A stretch of DNA of 64,000 bases. It comes from Leeuwenhoekiella sp. MAR_2009_132. Its GTDB lineage: Bacteria; Bacteroidota; Bacteroidia; Flavobacteriales; Flavobacteriaceae. Below are positions 43,850 to 51,769 of this stretch, one piece after another (positions within the stretch are counted from its first letter, which is position 1; each line of letters starts with the position of its first letter). A program made the position numbers and the translations under genes. The notes beneath the pieces are model-generated. The model had not been told where the DNA came from, ran no database searches, and was given only the letters and a program-made list of their open reading frames with translations. The stretch is taken from assembly GCF_000687915.1 (NCBI RefSeq), contig NZ_JHZY01000004.1, positions 503,501-567,500 on the forward strand. Reading direction: 5' to 3'.

Positions 43850-44785
43850 ATGAAAATACAACCTTTTCAATTTAAAAATGTAAAACTTGTAGGACTTGCT
43901 CTAGCTTCCGTTTTGTTATTTTCTTGCGGTGATCAAAAGAAAAAAGACAGCAGCGATGAAGTTGAAGTAGTAAGCCAGGATTCAATTGAAACAGCGCAAT
44001 TTGGTGGTTTAGCACTTTATACATTGCGTGATGCAATGACAGAAAATGCAGAAACAACCTTACAAACAGTCGCAGGAGACGGTTATGCATATATTGAAGC
44101 AGCCGGCTATGAAGAGGGAAAATTTTACACTATGACTCCGCAGGATTTTAAATCATTTTGTGAGGGTATTAATTTAAAACCCGTAAGTACACATCAGGGT
44201 TCTGTAACTTTAGAAAATGCAGAACAGATGATTGCAGATGTAAAAGCAGCAGGTTTTCAATATTTTGTTATTCCTGTACCTCCTATGGGTAGGTTTACTT
44301 TTGATCAGGAAACAATGACAATGGGTATGACAGGTACTGTTGAGGAGCTCACAAAAATTCTAAATACTCTCGGGGAGCAGTGTAATGCTGCCGGGTTACA
44401 ATTGCTATATCACAATCATGATTTTGAATTCAAAAAAAATGAGAATGGAATAGTACCTATTGATTACTTGCTTGAAAACACTAACTCTGAATATGTTAAC
44501 TTTCAAATGGACCTGTATTGGGTGACTAAGGCAGGTGCAGATCCTGTCGCTTATTTTGAAAAGTATCCTGGCAGATTTAAATTATGGCATGTGAAGGATA
44601 TGGATGACGAAGGAAAATTTGCTCCTGTAGGAGAAGGTAAAATTGACTTTAAACGTATTCTTGCTGAAAAAGAAAAGTCTGGGATGCAATATTACTTTGT
44701 AGAACAAGATCAAACTTTTAACCACACACCTCTAGAAGCTATTAAGATTAGCCATCAAGGCCTAGAGACTATAGGATTTCAATAA
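43850..44785 (+). CDS. Lipoprotein with sugar phosphate isomerase/epimerase (TIM-barrel) domain
   Basis: A 311-residue lipoprotein: lipobox SVLLFSC with Cys26, an acidic linker of about 25 residues, then a xylose-isomerase-like TIM barrel (AP endonuclease 2 superfamily). Barrel features are GLALYTLRDAM, GDGYAYIEAAGYEEGKFY, LLYHNHDFEF with the metal-site His and Glu, VNFQMDLYWVTKAGADP and LWHVKDMDDEGKFAPVGEGKIDF. The likely reaction is isomerisation, epimerisation or dehydrogenation-linked chemistry on a sugar, but outside the cytoplasm. Strong terminator follows; single-gene unit. Confidence 0.86.
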   Translation: MKIQPFQFKNVKLVGLALASVLLFSCGDQKKKDSSDEVEVVSQDSIETAQFGGLALYTLRDAMTENAETTLQTVAGDGYAYIEAAGYEEGKFYTMTPQDFKSFCEGINLKPVSTHQGSVTLENAEQMIADVKAAGFQYFVIPVPPMGRFTFDQETMTMGMTGTVEELTKILNTLGEQCNAAGLQLLYHNHDFEFKKNENGIVPIDYLLENTNSEYVNFQMDLYWVTKAGADPVAYFEKYPGRFKLWHVKDMDDEGKFAPVGEGKIDFKRILAEKEKSGMQYYFVEQDQTFNHTPLEAIKISHQGLETIGFQ

Positions 44786-44810
44786 TACTAAAATCATACT
44801 ATCTATTTAA

Positions 44811-44846
44811 AAAGCCGGCTGCCTTTAAAGGCAGCCGGCTTTTTTT
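44811..44846 (+). terminator. Strong intrinsic terminator
   Basis: AAAGCCGGCTGCC, loop TTTAAA, GGCAGCCGGCTTT, then T run. The GC-rich 13-bp stem is the strongest terminator in the window and insulates the two-component locus that follows. Confidence 0.92.
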
Positions 44847-44896
44847 ATTTTATCTAAAAAATTGAGATTTCGTTAATCAAAAGAAGCTTCTTGCAA

Positions 44897-44932
44897 TCTT
44901 TAGTTTCTCTTTAGAATTTCAGAGTACATTTA
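44897..44932 (+). promoter_or_regulatory. Direct-repeat operator and promoter of the response regulator gene
   Basis: TCTTTAG at 44897-44903 and again at 44908-44914 (11-bp period), then exactly 10 bases, then TACATTTA at 44925-44932 as a -7 element of type TAnnTTTR. The same 36-bp arrangement recurs at 46914-46949 and 49419-49454. Confidence 0.75.
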
Positions 44933-44950
44933 TTCTGTTATTTTTAAACT

Positions 44951-45625
44951 ATGAAATATCTAATCGCCGAAGACGAATTTGATTTGCAAAAATCAATTGC
45001 AAACTATTTAAGCCGAGAAGCTAATATCTGCGAGACAGCTTCAGACTTTATTGAAGCTTCAGAAAAGTTAGATCTTTATGAGTATGACATAATTATACTT
45101 GACATAAATTTAATTTCAGGAAGCGGGTTAGATCTGCTTAAAACACTAAAAGCGCACAACAAAAAATCTGGTGTTATTATAATTTCGGCAAATAACTCTT
45201 TAGAAAATAAGCTGGAAGGTCTAGATCTGGGAGCAGATGATTACATTACAAAACCCTTTCACCTAGCTGAACTTAATTCGCGAATTAAAGCTGTTTTAAG
45301 ACGCGGAAAGTTTGGAGGCGATGACTTTATTAGATTTGAAGAAATTCGATTAGATACACAAGCTAGAACTGCTTACGTTGATAATAGACCTATCTCACTT
45401 ACCCGTAAAGAATATGACCTCTTACTCTTTTTTATTACCAATCAAGATCGCGTTTTATCTAAAGCAATTATTGCAGAACACTTATGGGGAGATGATAGTG
45501 ATATGCTAGATAATTTTGATTTTATCTACGTGCATATTAACAACCTTAGAAAAAAGCTAACTTCAAAAACTGCAAAATATATACAAACAGCGTATGGGTC
45601 AGGTTATAAATTCACAGCAAACTAA
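44951..45625 (+). CDS. OmpR-family response regulator
   Basis: A 224-residue regulator. The receiver domain has the acidic pocket EDE at residues 7-9, phospho-acceptor Asp51 in IIILDINL and the Lys of DYITKPF near 100. The winged-helix DNA-binding domain covers about 125-224 (ISLTRKEYDLLLFFITNQDRVLSK, VHINNLRKKL, IQTAYGSGYKF). It pairs with the kinase three bases downstream. Direct repeats in its own promoter and in two nearby promoters are the likely binding sites, which implies autoregulation. Confidence 0.95.
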   Translation: MKYLIAEDEFDLQKSIANYLSREANICETASDFIEASEKLDLYEYDIIILDINLISGSGLDLLKTLKAHNKKSGVIIISANNSLENKLEGLDLGADDYITKPFHLAELNSRIKAVLRRGKFGGDDFIRFEEIRLDTQARTAYVDNRPISLTRKEYDLLLFFITNQDRVLSKAIIAEHLWGDDSDMLDNFDFIYVHINNLRKKLTSKTAKYIQTAYGSGYKFTAN

Positions 45626-45628
45626 ACC

Positions 45629-46912
45629 GTGAACAAACCTAAAAAACATCTTCTTCAAAAAGCATCTAAAGCCTTTTTAATAAATGGTCTTATAATTATG
45701 CTTATTGCTGCTGTGGCACTTTATTTTTATACTAAGTCACTTCTGGAAAATGAGATTGAAGAAGAGTTGTATTCTAATAAAGATCGCGTAGAACGCCTAT
45801 TAGTTACAAACCCAAAGTTATACGCTATTCCACCAATAATTGTGGTAGAAAAATCAGATGATGTGCTTCCTGCTTTACTAAAAGACACACTCATCTATGA
45901 TCCTTTACAAGACGAAGTAGAGCTTTTTAGACAATTATCTGGAACCAAAAAGGTAAACGGAATGACCTATAAAATAACTGTAAGAGCTATGGTTATTGAG
46001 TCTGAAAACATTTTATATGCAATAGTTTTTATATTCTTAACCCTCATATTTATTGCTTTTGTCTTTATTTTCTATCTGAATAAATCAAGAAATGCAAAAC
46101 TCTGGAAACCCTTTTTTGTAAATCTAGATAACGTCAAAGCATTCAGTATAAAATCTGAAAACCCTTTAAAACTTGAGGAATCTGATATTATAGAATTTGA
46201 CGAACTTAATCAAGAGCTTACCCATTTAACATCAAAGGTTCAAATAGATTACCGAAACCTCAAGCAATTTACTGAAGATGTATCGCACGAAATGCAAACA
46301 CCACTTGCGATTATGCAGGCAAAGATAGAAACCATGTTTAATGACAATACTTTAAACGATAGCCAATACGAGCAACTTTCTTCTTTGCAAAGTGACATAC
46401 GCCGGTTAAAACTACTTAACAAACGGCTTATTTTATTAGCTAAGATTGAAAATGAACAATTTACTAGCGAAGAAATATTTGTATTAAATGACCTCATCGA
46501 AGAAATTCTAAATAATTTTAAAGAGCTTACCCCTTCAAGATTTACCATTGAATCAAATTTTCCTCTAAAAATAAAGATGGATAAATACCTCGCGCAAATC
46601 TTATGCACTAACTTAATATCAAATGCTGTAAAGTATAATCAAAGGGATGCTTCTATCCTAATAAATTATACTAAGAACACATTTAAAATTTCAAATACAG
46701 GTGATAGTGCATTGAAGCAACCCGAATATGTTTTTGATAGGTTTTATAAGGAAAGTTCAAAAAAAGACTCGAGCGGCTTAGGTCTTTCAATCGTTAAAAA
46801 AATATGTGATCGCTATGGTTTTAAGCCCTCTTATTCCTTTCAGGAAAATTTAGAAAATAGCACAAACCAGGGTTATCATCAATTTGAAGTTACTTTTATT
46901 CCTTCTACTTAG
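45629..46912 (+). CDS. Sensor histidine kinase of the two-component pair
   Basis: A 427-residue kinase starting with GTG 3 bases after the regulator stop. Two membrane helices (about residues 12-35 and 130-150) enclose a periplasmic domain of about 95 residues without a recognised fold. The HisKA box is FTEDVSHEMQTPLAIMQAK with phospho-acceptor His220; the ATPase part has the N box TNLISNAVKYN and SSGLGLSIVKKI. The partner genes suggest an envelope or metal-related signal, but the ligand cannot be read from sequence. Confidence 0.94.
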   Translation: MNKPKKHLLQKASKAFLINGLIIMLIAAVALYFYTKSLLENEIEEELYSNKDRVERLLVTNPKLYAIPPIIVVEKSDDVLPALLKDTLIYDPLQDEVELFRQLSGTKKVNGMTYKITVRAMVIESENILYAIVFIFLTLIFIAFVFIFYLNKSRNAKLWKPFFVNLDNVKAFSIKSENPLKLEESDIIEFDELNQELTHLTSKVQIDYRNLKQFTEDVSHEMQTPLAIMQAKIETMFNDNTLNDSQYEQLSSLQSDIRRLKLLNKRLILLAKIENEQFTSEEIFVLNDLIEEILNNFKELTPSRFTIESNFPLKIKMDKYLAQILCTNLISNAVKYNQRDASILINYTKNTFKISNTGDSALKQPEYVFDRFYKESSKKDSSGLGLSIVKKICDRYGFKPSYSFQENLENSTNQGYHQFEVTFIPST

Positions 46913-46913
46913 A

Positions 46914-46949
46914 ACTTTAAAATTTCTTTAGAAAGCAATTTTAGTTTTG
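46914..46949 (+). promoter_or_regulatory. Direct-repeat operator and promoter of the TonB receptor gene
   Basis: ACTTTAA at 46914-46920 and TCTTTAG at 46925-46931, 11 bp apart, then 10 bases, then TAGTTTTG at 46942-46949, an exact -7 element. The leader to the ATG at 46965 is 15 bases. It overlaps the stop of the kinase gene, showing that the receptor has its own regulated promoter. Confidence 0.75.
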
Positions 46950-46964
46950 TTACAAACTAAAATT

Positions 46965-49385
46965 ATGATACGCTTTAAAAATCTGGCTTTACTCTTACTT
47001 CTACTTTTATCTTTTTCTGCGCTTGCTCAGAAATCAATTGTTATTGAAGGTGTGGTTACCGAAGAACATTTGCAACCCTTACCATTTGTAAATATAACTT
47101 TAAAGCAAACTACTTCTAAAGAGGTACTCACAGGAACAATCTCAGACGATGCAGGTTCATTTTTATTTACAAATGTTCCTTTAGGGAACTACATAGTAGA
47201 AATCTCTTATATAGGTTTTAAAACCATTCAGAGAAAAATAAGTGCAGGTGGCTTAAATCCTGTTTTTAATTTGGGTAAAATACAAATGGTCCCATCTGCA
47301 GAAAATCTAAGCGAAGTTCAAGTTTTAGCAAAACGAACAGCCGTAAGTTCTGATCTGGGTAAAAAATCATTTAGCCTTGATGATAATGTTGCACAATCTG
47401 GCGGATCTGTATTAGATGCTATGAAAACGATGCCGGGAGTAGCTTTTGACCAGGAAGGAAAAGTTGTACTTAGAGGTAGTGACAAGGTGGTGGTTCTTAT
47501 AGATGGAAAGCAATCTAGCCTCACTGGTTTTGGCAATCAAAAAGGGCTATCAAATATACCTGCTGCAAATATTGAACGTATTGAGATCATTAATAATCCT
47601 TCTGCTAAATATGATGCTAATGGATTTGCCGGTATTGTAAATATCATTTATAAAAAGGAAAAGCAAAATGGTTTTAATGGAGATGCAGGCTTGTCTTTTG
47701 GATTAGGGGCATTAGGCAAACGCAGAACAGATACTCCTACAGACTTTGGCAGTTATTCAGTTAACCCAAAATTAATACCCAGTTTAAACCTCAACTACAG
47801 AACTGGGAAACTCAATTATTTTCTACAAACCGAATTTATCATTCAGCAGGCATTACCAAATAACGAATTCACAACACGTAACTACGACGATGGCAGGGAC
47901 ATCATCTCACAGGTCCCCGAAAACAGAAAACAATTTAGATCTATTGTAACCGGTGGAGTAGATTGGGAGTTAGGAGAACACGATCAAATCACCTTCTCAG
48001 GAATGTTTGATAGAGAAAAACATATTGACACTTCGCAAGTTGCTTTTATTAATCTCAATCAAAACCTGCGTAACAGACTTTATACCTGGAAAGAAGAAGA
48101 AGTTACGAGTTTTATTAATGCAGCTATTAATTACAAACATAGTTTTGATCAAGCTGGTCATTCACTTTCTGCAAATGCTCAATATACACGCGGATTAGAA
48201 GATGAAAGCTATTTTTTAAACGATAGCTCTTCAGTGCGCACCGGTCGTGATATGACAAACATTAGAGCTATAGAATATACGACGAGTGTATCTATAGATT
48301 ATACCAAAGCTTTAAGTAGCGGAAAAATTGAGATAGGTGCAAAAGGCAGATTTAGAAGATTGCCTGTAGATTATGCGATTATGCGCGGCAATCAATCTAT
48401 CATTTATCCAAATTTGGGAGATTTTTCAAAATGGACAGAAAACCTCTATGCTGCCTATGCAAATTACCTATTAGAGAAAGAAAATTTTGACGTTGAGGCC
48501 GGTATTCGCGCAGAGCAAACTGAAGTATCCTACGCGCTAGACCCTAAGAATACGTATTACAATACAAACGATAACTACGATTATTTTGAGTTATTTCCCA
48601 GTGTACGATTTACTTATAAGTTAAATTCAGAAAATAAAATTTCACTTTTCTATAACCGCAGAGTAGATCGCCCCGGAGAACCCGAACTTCGTATTTTTCC
48701 TAAATATGACGACCCCGAACTTCTCAAGGTAGGTAACCCTTATTTAAGACCACAGTTTACAAACTCTGTAGAGTTAGCACATAGATATTCGTGGGGTTCA
48801 GGATCTCTATTCTCTGCAATCTATCACAGAACTATTGATGGGGCTTACCAACGAATTTTTAGTATAGACAATAGCAATCCGCAATATGATATTGTAAACC
48901 GAATTTATCAAAATACCGGGCATAGTACTAACACCGGTATTGAGGTATTATTCAGCCAGGATGTGCTACAAAACTGGAAAATCACTTCTAGTTTTAATAT
49001 CTATCAAAATGCTATTGATGCCTTTCAGGGAACTTTATTGTTTCCGTACGAGCGGCCTTTTTTCATAGAAAAATCAAGTGACATAGCCGGTGATTTTAAA
49101 ATTACAAATACCGTTCAACTTCCCTGGAAACTAGAAACTCAACTTACAGGATTGTATTATTCTAAAAAGAATATTCCGCAAGGAGAACAGCTCGCCAGAT
49201 ATTCGGTTGATTTTGGCTTGAAGAAATCAATTTGGGAAAAACGTGGTGAAATGACGTTATCTGCTACAGATTTATTCAATCGCTTCGGGCTTAGACAACG
49301 TCTAACAGGGGAAGGATTCGCCGCAACTTACGATAACTTTTATGAGACTCAAATCATAAGACTGGGCTTCAACTATAAATTCTAA
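46965..49385 (+). CDS. TonB-dependent receptor family outer-membrane protein
   Basis: An 806-residue outer-membrane protein. A signal peptide (LALLLLLLLSFSALAQ) is followed by a carboxypeptidase-regulatory-like domain (about residues 22-110, IVIEGVVTEEHLQPLPFVNITLKQ), a plug domain (SGGSVLDAMKTMPGVAFD, VVVLIDGKQSSLTG, NPSAKYDANGFAGIVNIIYKK) and a large barrel ending in an aromatic LGFNYKF. The upstream TTG at 46947 was rejected because it lies inside the -7 element. Sharing an operator with the two-component system suggests it is induced by it; the substrate is unknown. Confidence 0.92.
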   Translation: MIRFKNLALLLLLLLSFSALAQKSIVIEGVVTEEHLQPLPFVNITLKQTTSKEVLTGTISDDAGSFLFTNVPLGNYIVEISYIGFKTIQRKISAGGLNPVFNLGKIQMVPSAENLSEVQVLAKRTAVSSDLGKKSFSLDDNVAQSGGSVLDAMKTMPGVAFDQEGKVVLRGSDKVVVLIDGKQSSLTGFGNQKGLSNIPAANIERIEIINNPSAKYDANGFAGIVNIIYKKEKQNGFNGDAGLSFGLGALGKRRTDTPTDFGSYSVNPKLIPSLNLNYRTGKLNYFLQTEFIIQQALPNNEFTTRNYDDGRDIISQVPENRKQFRSIVTGGVDWELGEHDQITFSGMFDREKHIDTSQVAFINLNQNLRNRLYTWKEEEVTSFINAAINYKHSFDQAGHSLSANAQYTRGLEDESYFLNDSSSVRTGRDMTNIRAIEYTTSVSIDYTKALSSGKIEIGAKGRFRRLPVDYAIMRGNQSIIYPNLGDFSKWTENLYAAYANYLLEKENFDVEAGIRAEQTEVSYALDPKNTYYNTNDNYDYFELFPSVRFTYKLNSENKISLFYNRRVDRPGEPELRIFPKYDDPELLKVGNPYLRPQFTNSVELAHRYSWGSGSLFSAIYHRTIDGAYQRIFSIDNSNPQYDIVNRIYQNTGHSTNTGIEVLFSQDVLQNWKITSSFNIYQNAIDAFQGTLLFPYERPFFIEKSSDIAGDFKITNTVQLPWKLETQLTGLYYSKKNIPQGEQLARYSVDFGLKKSIWEKRGEMTLSATDLFNRFGLRQRLTGEGFAATYDNFYETQIIRLGFNYKF

Positions 49386-49418
49386 TTGAAAACGTTTAAC
49401 GCACGCTTGAAGCAATTC

Positions 49419-49454
49419 TCTTTAAACTCTCTTTAGAATTGAGCTTTAATTTTA
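49419..49454 (+). promoter_or_regulatory. Direct-repeat operator and promoter of the COG4705-PAP2-HD operon
   Basis: TCTTTAA at 49419-49425 and TCTTTAG at 49430-49436, 11 bp apart, then 10 bases, then TAATTTTA at 49447-49454 (TAnnTTTR). Same dimensions as the sites before the response regulator and the TonB receptor. Confidence 0.72.
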
Positions 49455-49474
49455 AAGCTTAAAATCTTTAATTA

Positions 49475-50218
49475 ATGGAAAAACCAGATTTAAATAAGGT
49501 CGCTCAGATAACCCTTGCCTTTTGGATTATGAAGATTATTGCAACGACACTCGGGGAAACTCTGGGTGATTATATTTCACAGACCTTAGGTTTAGGATAT
49601 ACGGTAGGAATAATAATCACGCTGCTGTTTTTCGGTATTGTACTCAGTATTCAATTGTATTCAAAAAAGTATACTCCATTTTATTTCTGGCTAGTTATCA
49701 TCGCGACCACCACGTTAGGTACTGAGATTTCAGACTTTATAGATCGTAGTTTAGGTCTGGGATATACACAGGGAAGCTTTATCCTATTTACGTTACTCGT
49801 CATTACGCTTGGACTCTGGTACTCAAAATTTAAAAATCTAAAAGTTTATCCCATTTTTAATAGGAATAAAGAGCTTTATTTCTGGTCCGCAGTTTTACTG
49901 TCAAACAGTCTGGGCACTGCATTTGGCGATTATTTAAGTGATGCGATAGGTCTCAGTTATCTAACCGGCGCTTTAGTAACCGCAGGTATGATTGCTCTGG
50001 TAATGTTACTTCACTATCTCACTAAAGCCAATCAAATACTCTTATTCTGGATAGCTTTTGTCTTTACCAGACCCTTTGGCGCAACCTTTGGAGATTTTCT
50101 TACAAAACCCGTTAACAAAGGCGGTTTAGATCTGGGAACATTACAAGCTTCAATCGTATCAACAATACTTATAAGTCTGCTGATTTTCATTTCGCATAAG
50201 CGAAATAAAAAAAGCTAA
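49475..50218 (+). CDS. COG4705-like membrane protein with four internal repeats
   Basis: A 247-residue integral membrane protein that resembles the uncharacterised membrane-anchored COG4705 group. Four repeats of about 60 residues each carry a TLGxxxGDxxxxxLGLGYxxG-type signature: ATTLGETLGDYISQTLGLGY (from residue 23), TTTLGTEISDFIDRSLGLGY, SNSLGTAFGDYLSDAIGLSY and RPFGATFGDFLTKPVNKGG. Each repeat would contribute a pair of helices, with conserved Asp in the membrane or at its edge. No transport substrate is known. It is the first gene of the third operator-controlled unit. Confidence 0.82.
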   Translation: MEKPDLNKVAQITLAFWIMKIIATTLGETLGDYISQTLGLGYTVGIIITLLFFGIVLSIQLYSKKYTPFYFWLVIIATTTLGTEISDFIDRSLGLGYTQGSFILFTLLVITLGLWYSKFKNLKVYPIFNRNKELYFWSAVLLSNSLGTAFGDYLSDAIGLSYLTGALVTAGMIALVMLLHYLTKANQILLFWIAFVFTRPFGATFGDFLTKPVNKGGLDLGTLQASIVSTILISLLIFISHKRNKKS

Positions 50219-50250
50219 TTCTATATACAATTCTATAATACACATTCTTA

Positions 50251-50829
50251 ATGCTTCAACATCTCAAAGTCAATTTTACGGCTGTTTTAATTCTATCCTT
50301 ATATTTTACATCTAATTATACCCAAGCTCAGGACACTAGTGAGACAAAACCAAAAATAGGAACAACTCAAACGATAGGCGATGTGATACTCGTTACGCTA
50401 CCTATAGCTACTTTTGGGGCAACACTTATAAAAGGAGACACAAAAGGTGCCTGGCAGTTCACTAAAAGCTTTATCTTAACAGAAGCTGTGACTTATGGTT
50501 TAAAAACGAGTATTAATAAGCCAAGACCAGATTTGAGTAATGATAACTCTTTTCCATCTGGTCATACCTCAACAGCCTTTCATAGTGCAGGTTTTATACA
50601 TTTGCGCTACGGTTTTAAATACAGTATCCCCGCATATGCTCTGGCAGGATTTACAGCAGCCAGCAGAATAGATTCAAAAAAACACGATATTCTTGATGTT
50701 GTTGCTGGTGCAGCAATTGGTTTAGGAAGTAATTTATTATTCACTACAGAATATCAACAACAACATATGAAACTCTCCTATTCTAATTTTGAAGGAAATC
50801 ACCAGGTAGGATTCACTTATAAATTTTAG
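50251..50829 (+). CDS. PAP2-family phosphatase
   Basis: A 192-residue PAP2 phosphatase with all three catalytic motifs: KTSINKPRP (Kx6RP), FPSGHTSTAF (SGH) and SRIDSKKHDILD (SRx5Hx3D). The N-terminal hydrophobic stretch followed by TQAQ looks like a signal peptide, so the catalytic site is outside the cytoplasm, suiting dephosphorylation of lipid carriers, phosphatidyl lipids or lipid A. The C terminus QVGFTYKF looks like an outer-membrane beta-strand end, which is unusual for this family. It follows the COG4705-like gene by 32 bases. Confidence 0.92.
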   Translation: MLQHLKVNFTAVLILSLYFTSNYTQAQDTSETKPKIGTTQTIGDVILVTLPIATFGATLIKGDTKGAWQFTKSFILTEAVTYGLKTSINKPRPDLSNDNSFPSGHTSTAFHSAGFIHLRYGFKYSIPAYALAGFTAASRIDSKKHDILDVVAGAAIGLGSNLLFTTEYQQQHMKLSYSNFEGNHQVGFTYKF

Positions 50830-50833
50830 CTTG

Positions 50834-51433
50834 ATGATTTCTAAAAATTTAATTGAAGAAACACATAGCTACTGCAAATCACTCATAAAAAATAGCATTT
50901 GCAGTACCTACCCTTTTCATAACTGGAAACATACTAAAGAAGTTGTCACAAACTCAAAACGCATAGCCGAAGGTGAAAACTTGAGTAATGATGAAAAAAC
51001 TACCCTAATAATTGCATCTTACTTTCATGATACAGGTCATATTTTCGGAACTTTCCATCACGAAAAAAAGAGCGCAACTTTAGCTGAAGAATTTCTAAAA
51101 CAGTATACCGTAACAGAAAAATTTATTGATGAGGTTACTGAAACTATATACGCTACAGCCTTAAATACAATACCGCTTAACAAACTTCAAATGGTAATAC
51201 GCGATGCCGATCTCGCGCATCTAGGCCAGAAATGTTTTGATAAGAAAAATAGAAACTTAAGAAAAGAATGGGCCGTAAATGAGGGCATTAACTATTCTGA
51301 AAAAGAGTGGCTAGAAGCAAATATCGTTTTTCTACAGAGCCATAGGTTCTTCACAAATTCTGCAAATCTGCAATTTAATTATCAAAAACAGCTCAATATA
51401 AAAAGCCTTGAAAATAAATTAAAAGACATTTAA
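50834..51433 (+). CDS. HD-domain phosphohydrolase
   Basis: A 200-residue soluble HD-domain protein. The metal motifs are FHNWKHTKEVV, then ASYFHDTGHIFG (the HD pair) and later RDADLAHLGQK. Such proteins hydrolyse nucleotides or nucleotide-like phosphoesters. The ATG at 50834 was preferred to an adjacent TTG. It is 4 bases from the PAP2 stop, so it is probably cotranscribed and under the same operator. The substrate is unknown. Confidence 0.88.
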   Translation: MISKNLIEETHSYCKSLIKNSICSTYPFHNWKHTKEVVTNSKRIAEGENLSNDEKTTLIIASYFHDTGHIFGTFHHEKKSATLAEEFLKQYTVTEKFIDEVTETIYATALNTIPLNKLQMVIRDADLAHLGQKCFDKKNRNLRKEWAVNEGINYSEKEWLEANIVFLQSHRFFTNSANLQFNYQKQLNIKSLENKLKDI

Positions 51434-51523
51434 CCCTGTTGCTTATCAACTAACAGATTGATTTATAGTTAAATTATTTAAAATGAGTACTAAGGATAAC
51501 TTAAGTATGTTGAAGATATGCGA

Positions 51524-51557
51524 AATAAAAAAAGGCTTCACATTTCTGTGAAGCCTT
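51524..51557 (-). terminator. Terminator of the initiator tRNA gene
   Basis: On the minus strand AAGGCTTCACA, a 4-base loop and TGTGAAGCCTT form a perfect 11-bp stem followed by TTTTTATTT. It lies 12 bases past the tRNA end and may also stop the HD-gene transcript from the other side. The rest of the 336-base gap between the HD gene and the AsmA-like gene holds only the tRNA. Confidence 0.85.
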
Positions 51558-51568
51558 GTCTTTGCTAG

Positions 51569-51641
<73 letters not shown>

Positions 51642-51769
51642 ATATTGGACGGCAAATATAGAACACTTCTTTGGTTCTCACAAGGGCTTTTTGAAAATAT
51701 TTTCATTCCGCATTAAAATTATAATTTCACTAACATTAATAGCCTGAAATATAGATACCTTTAATCTTC

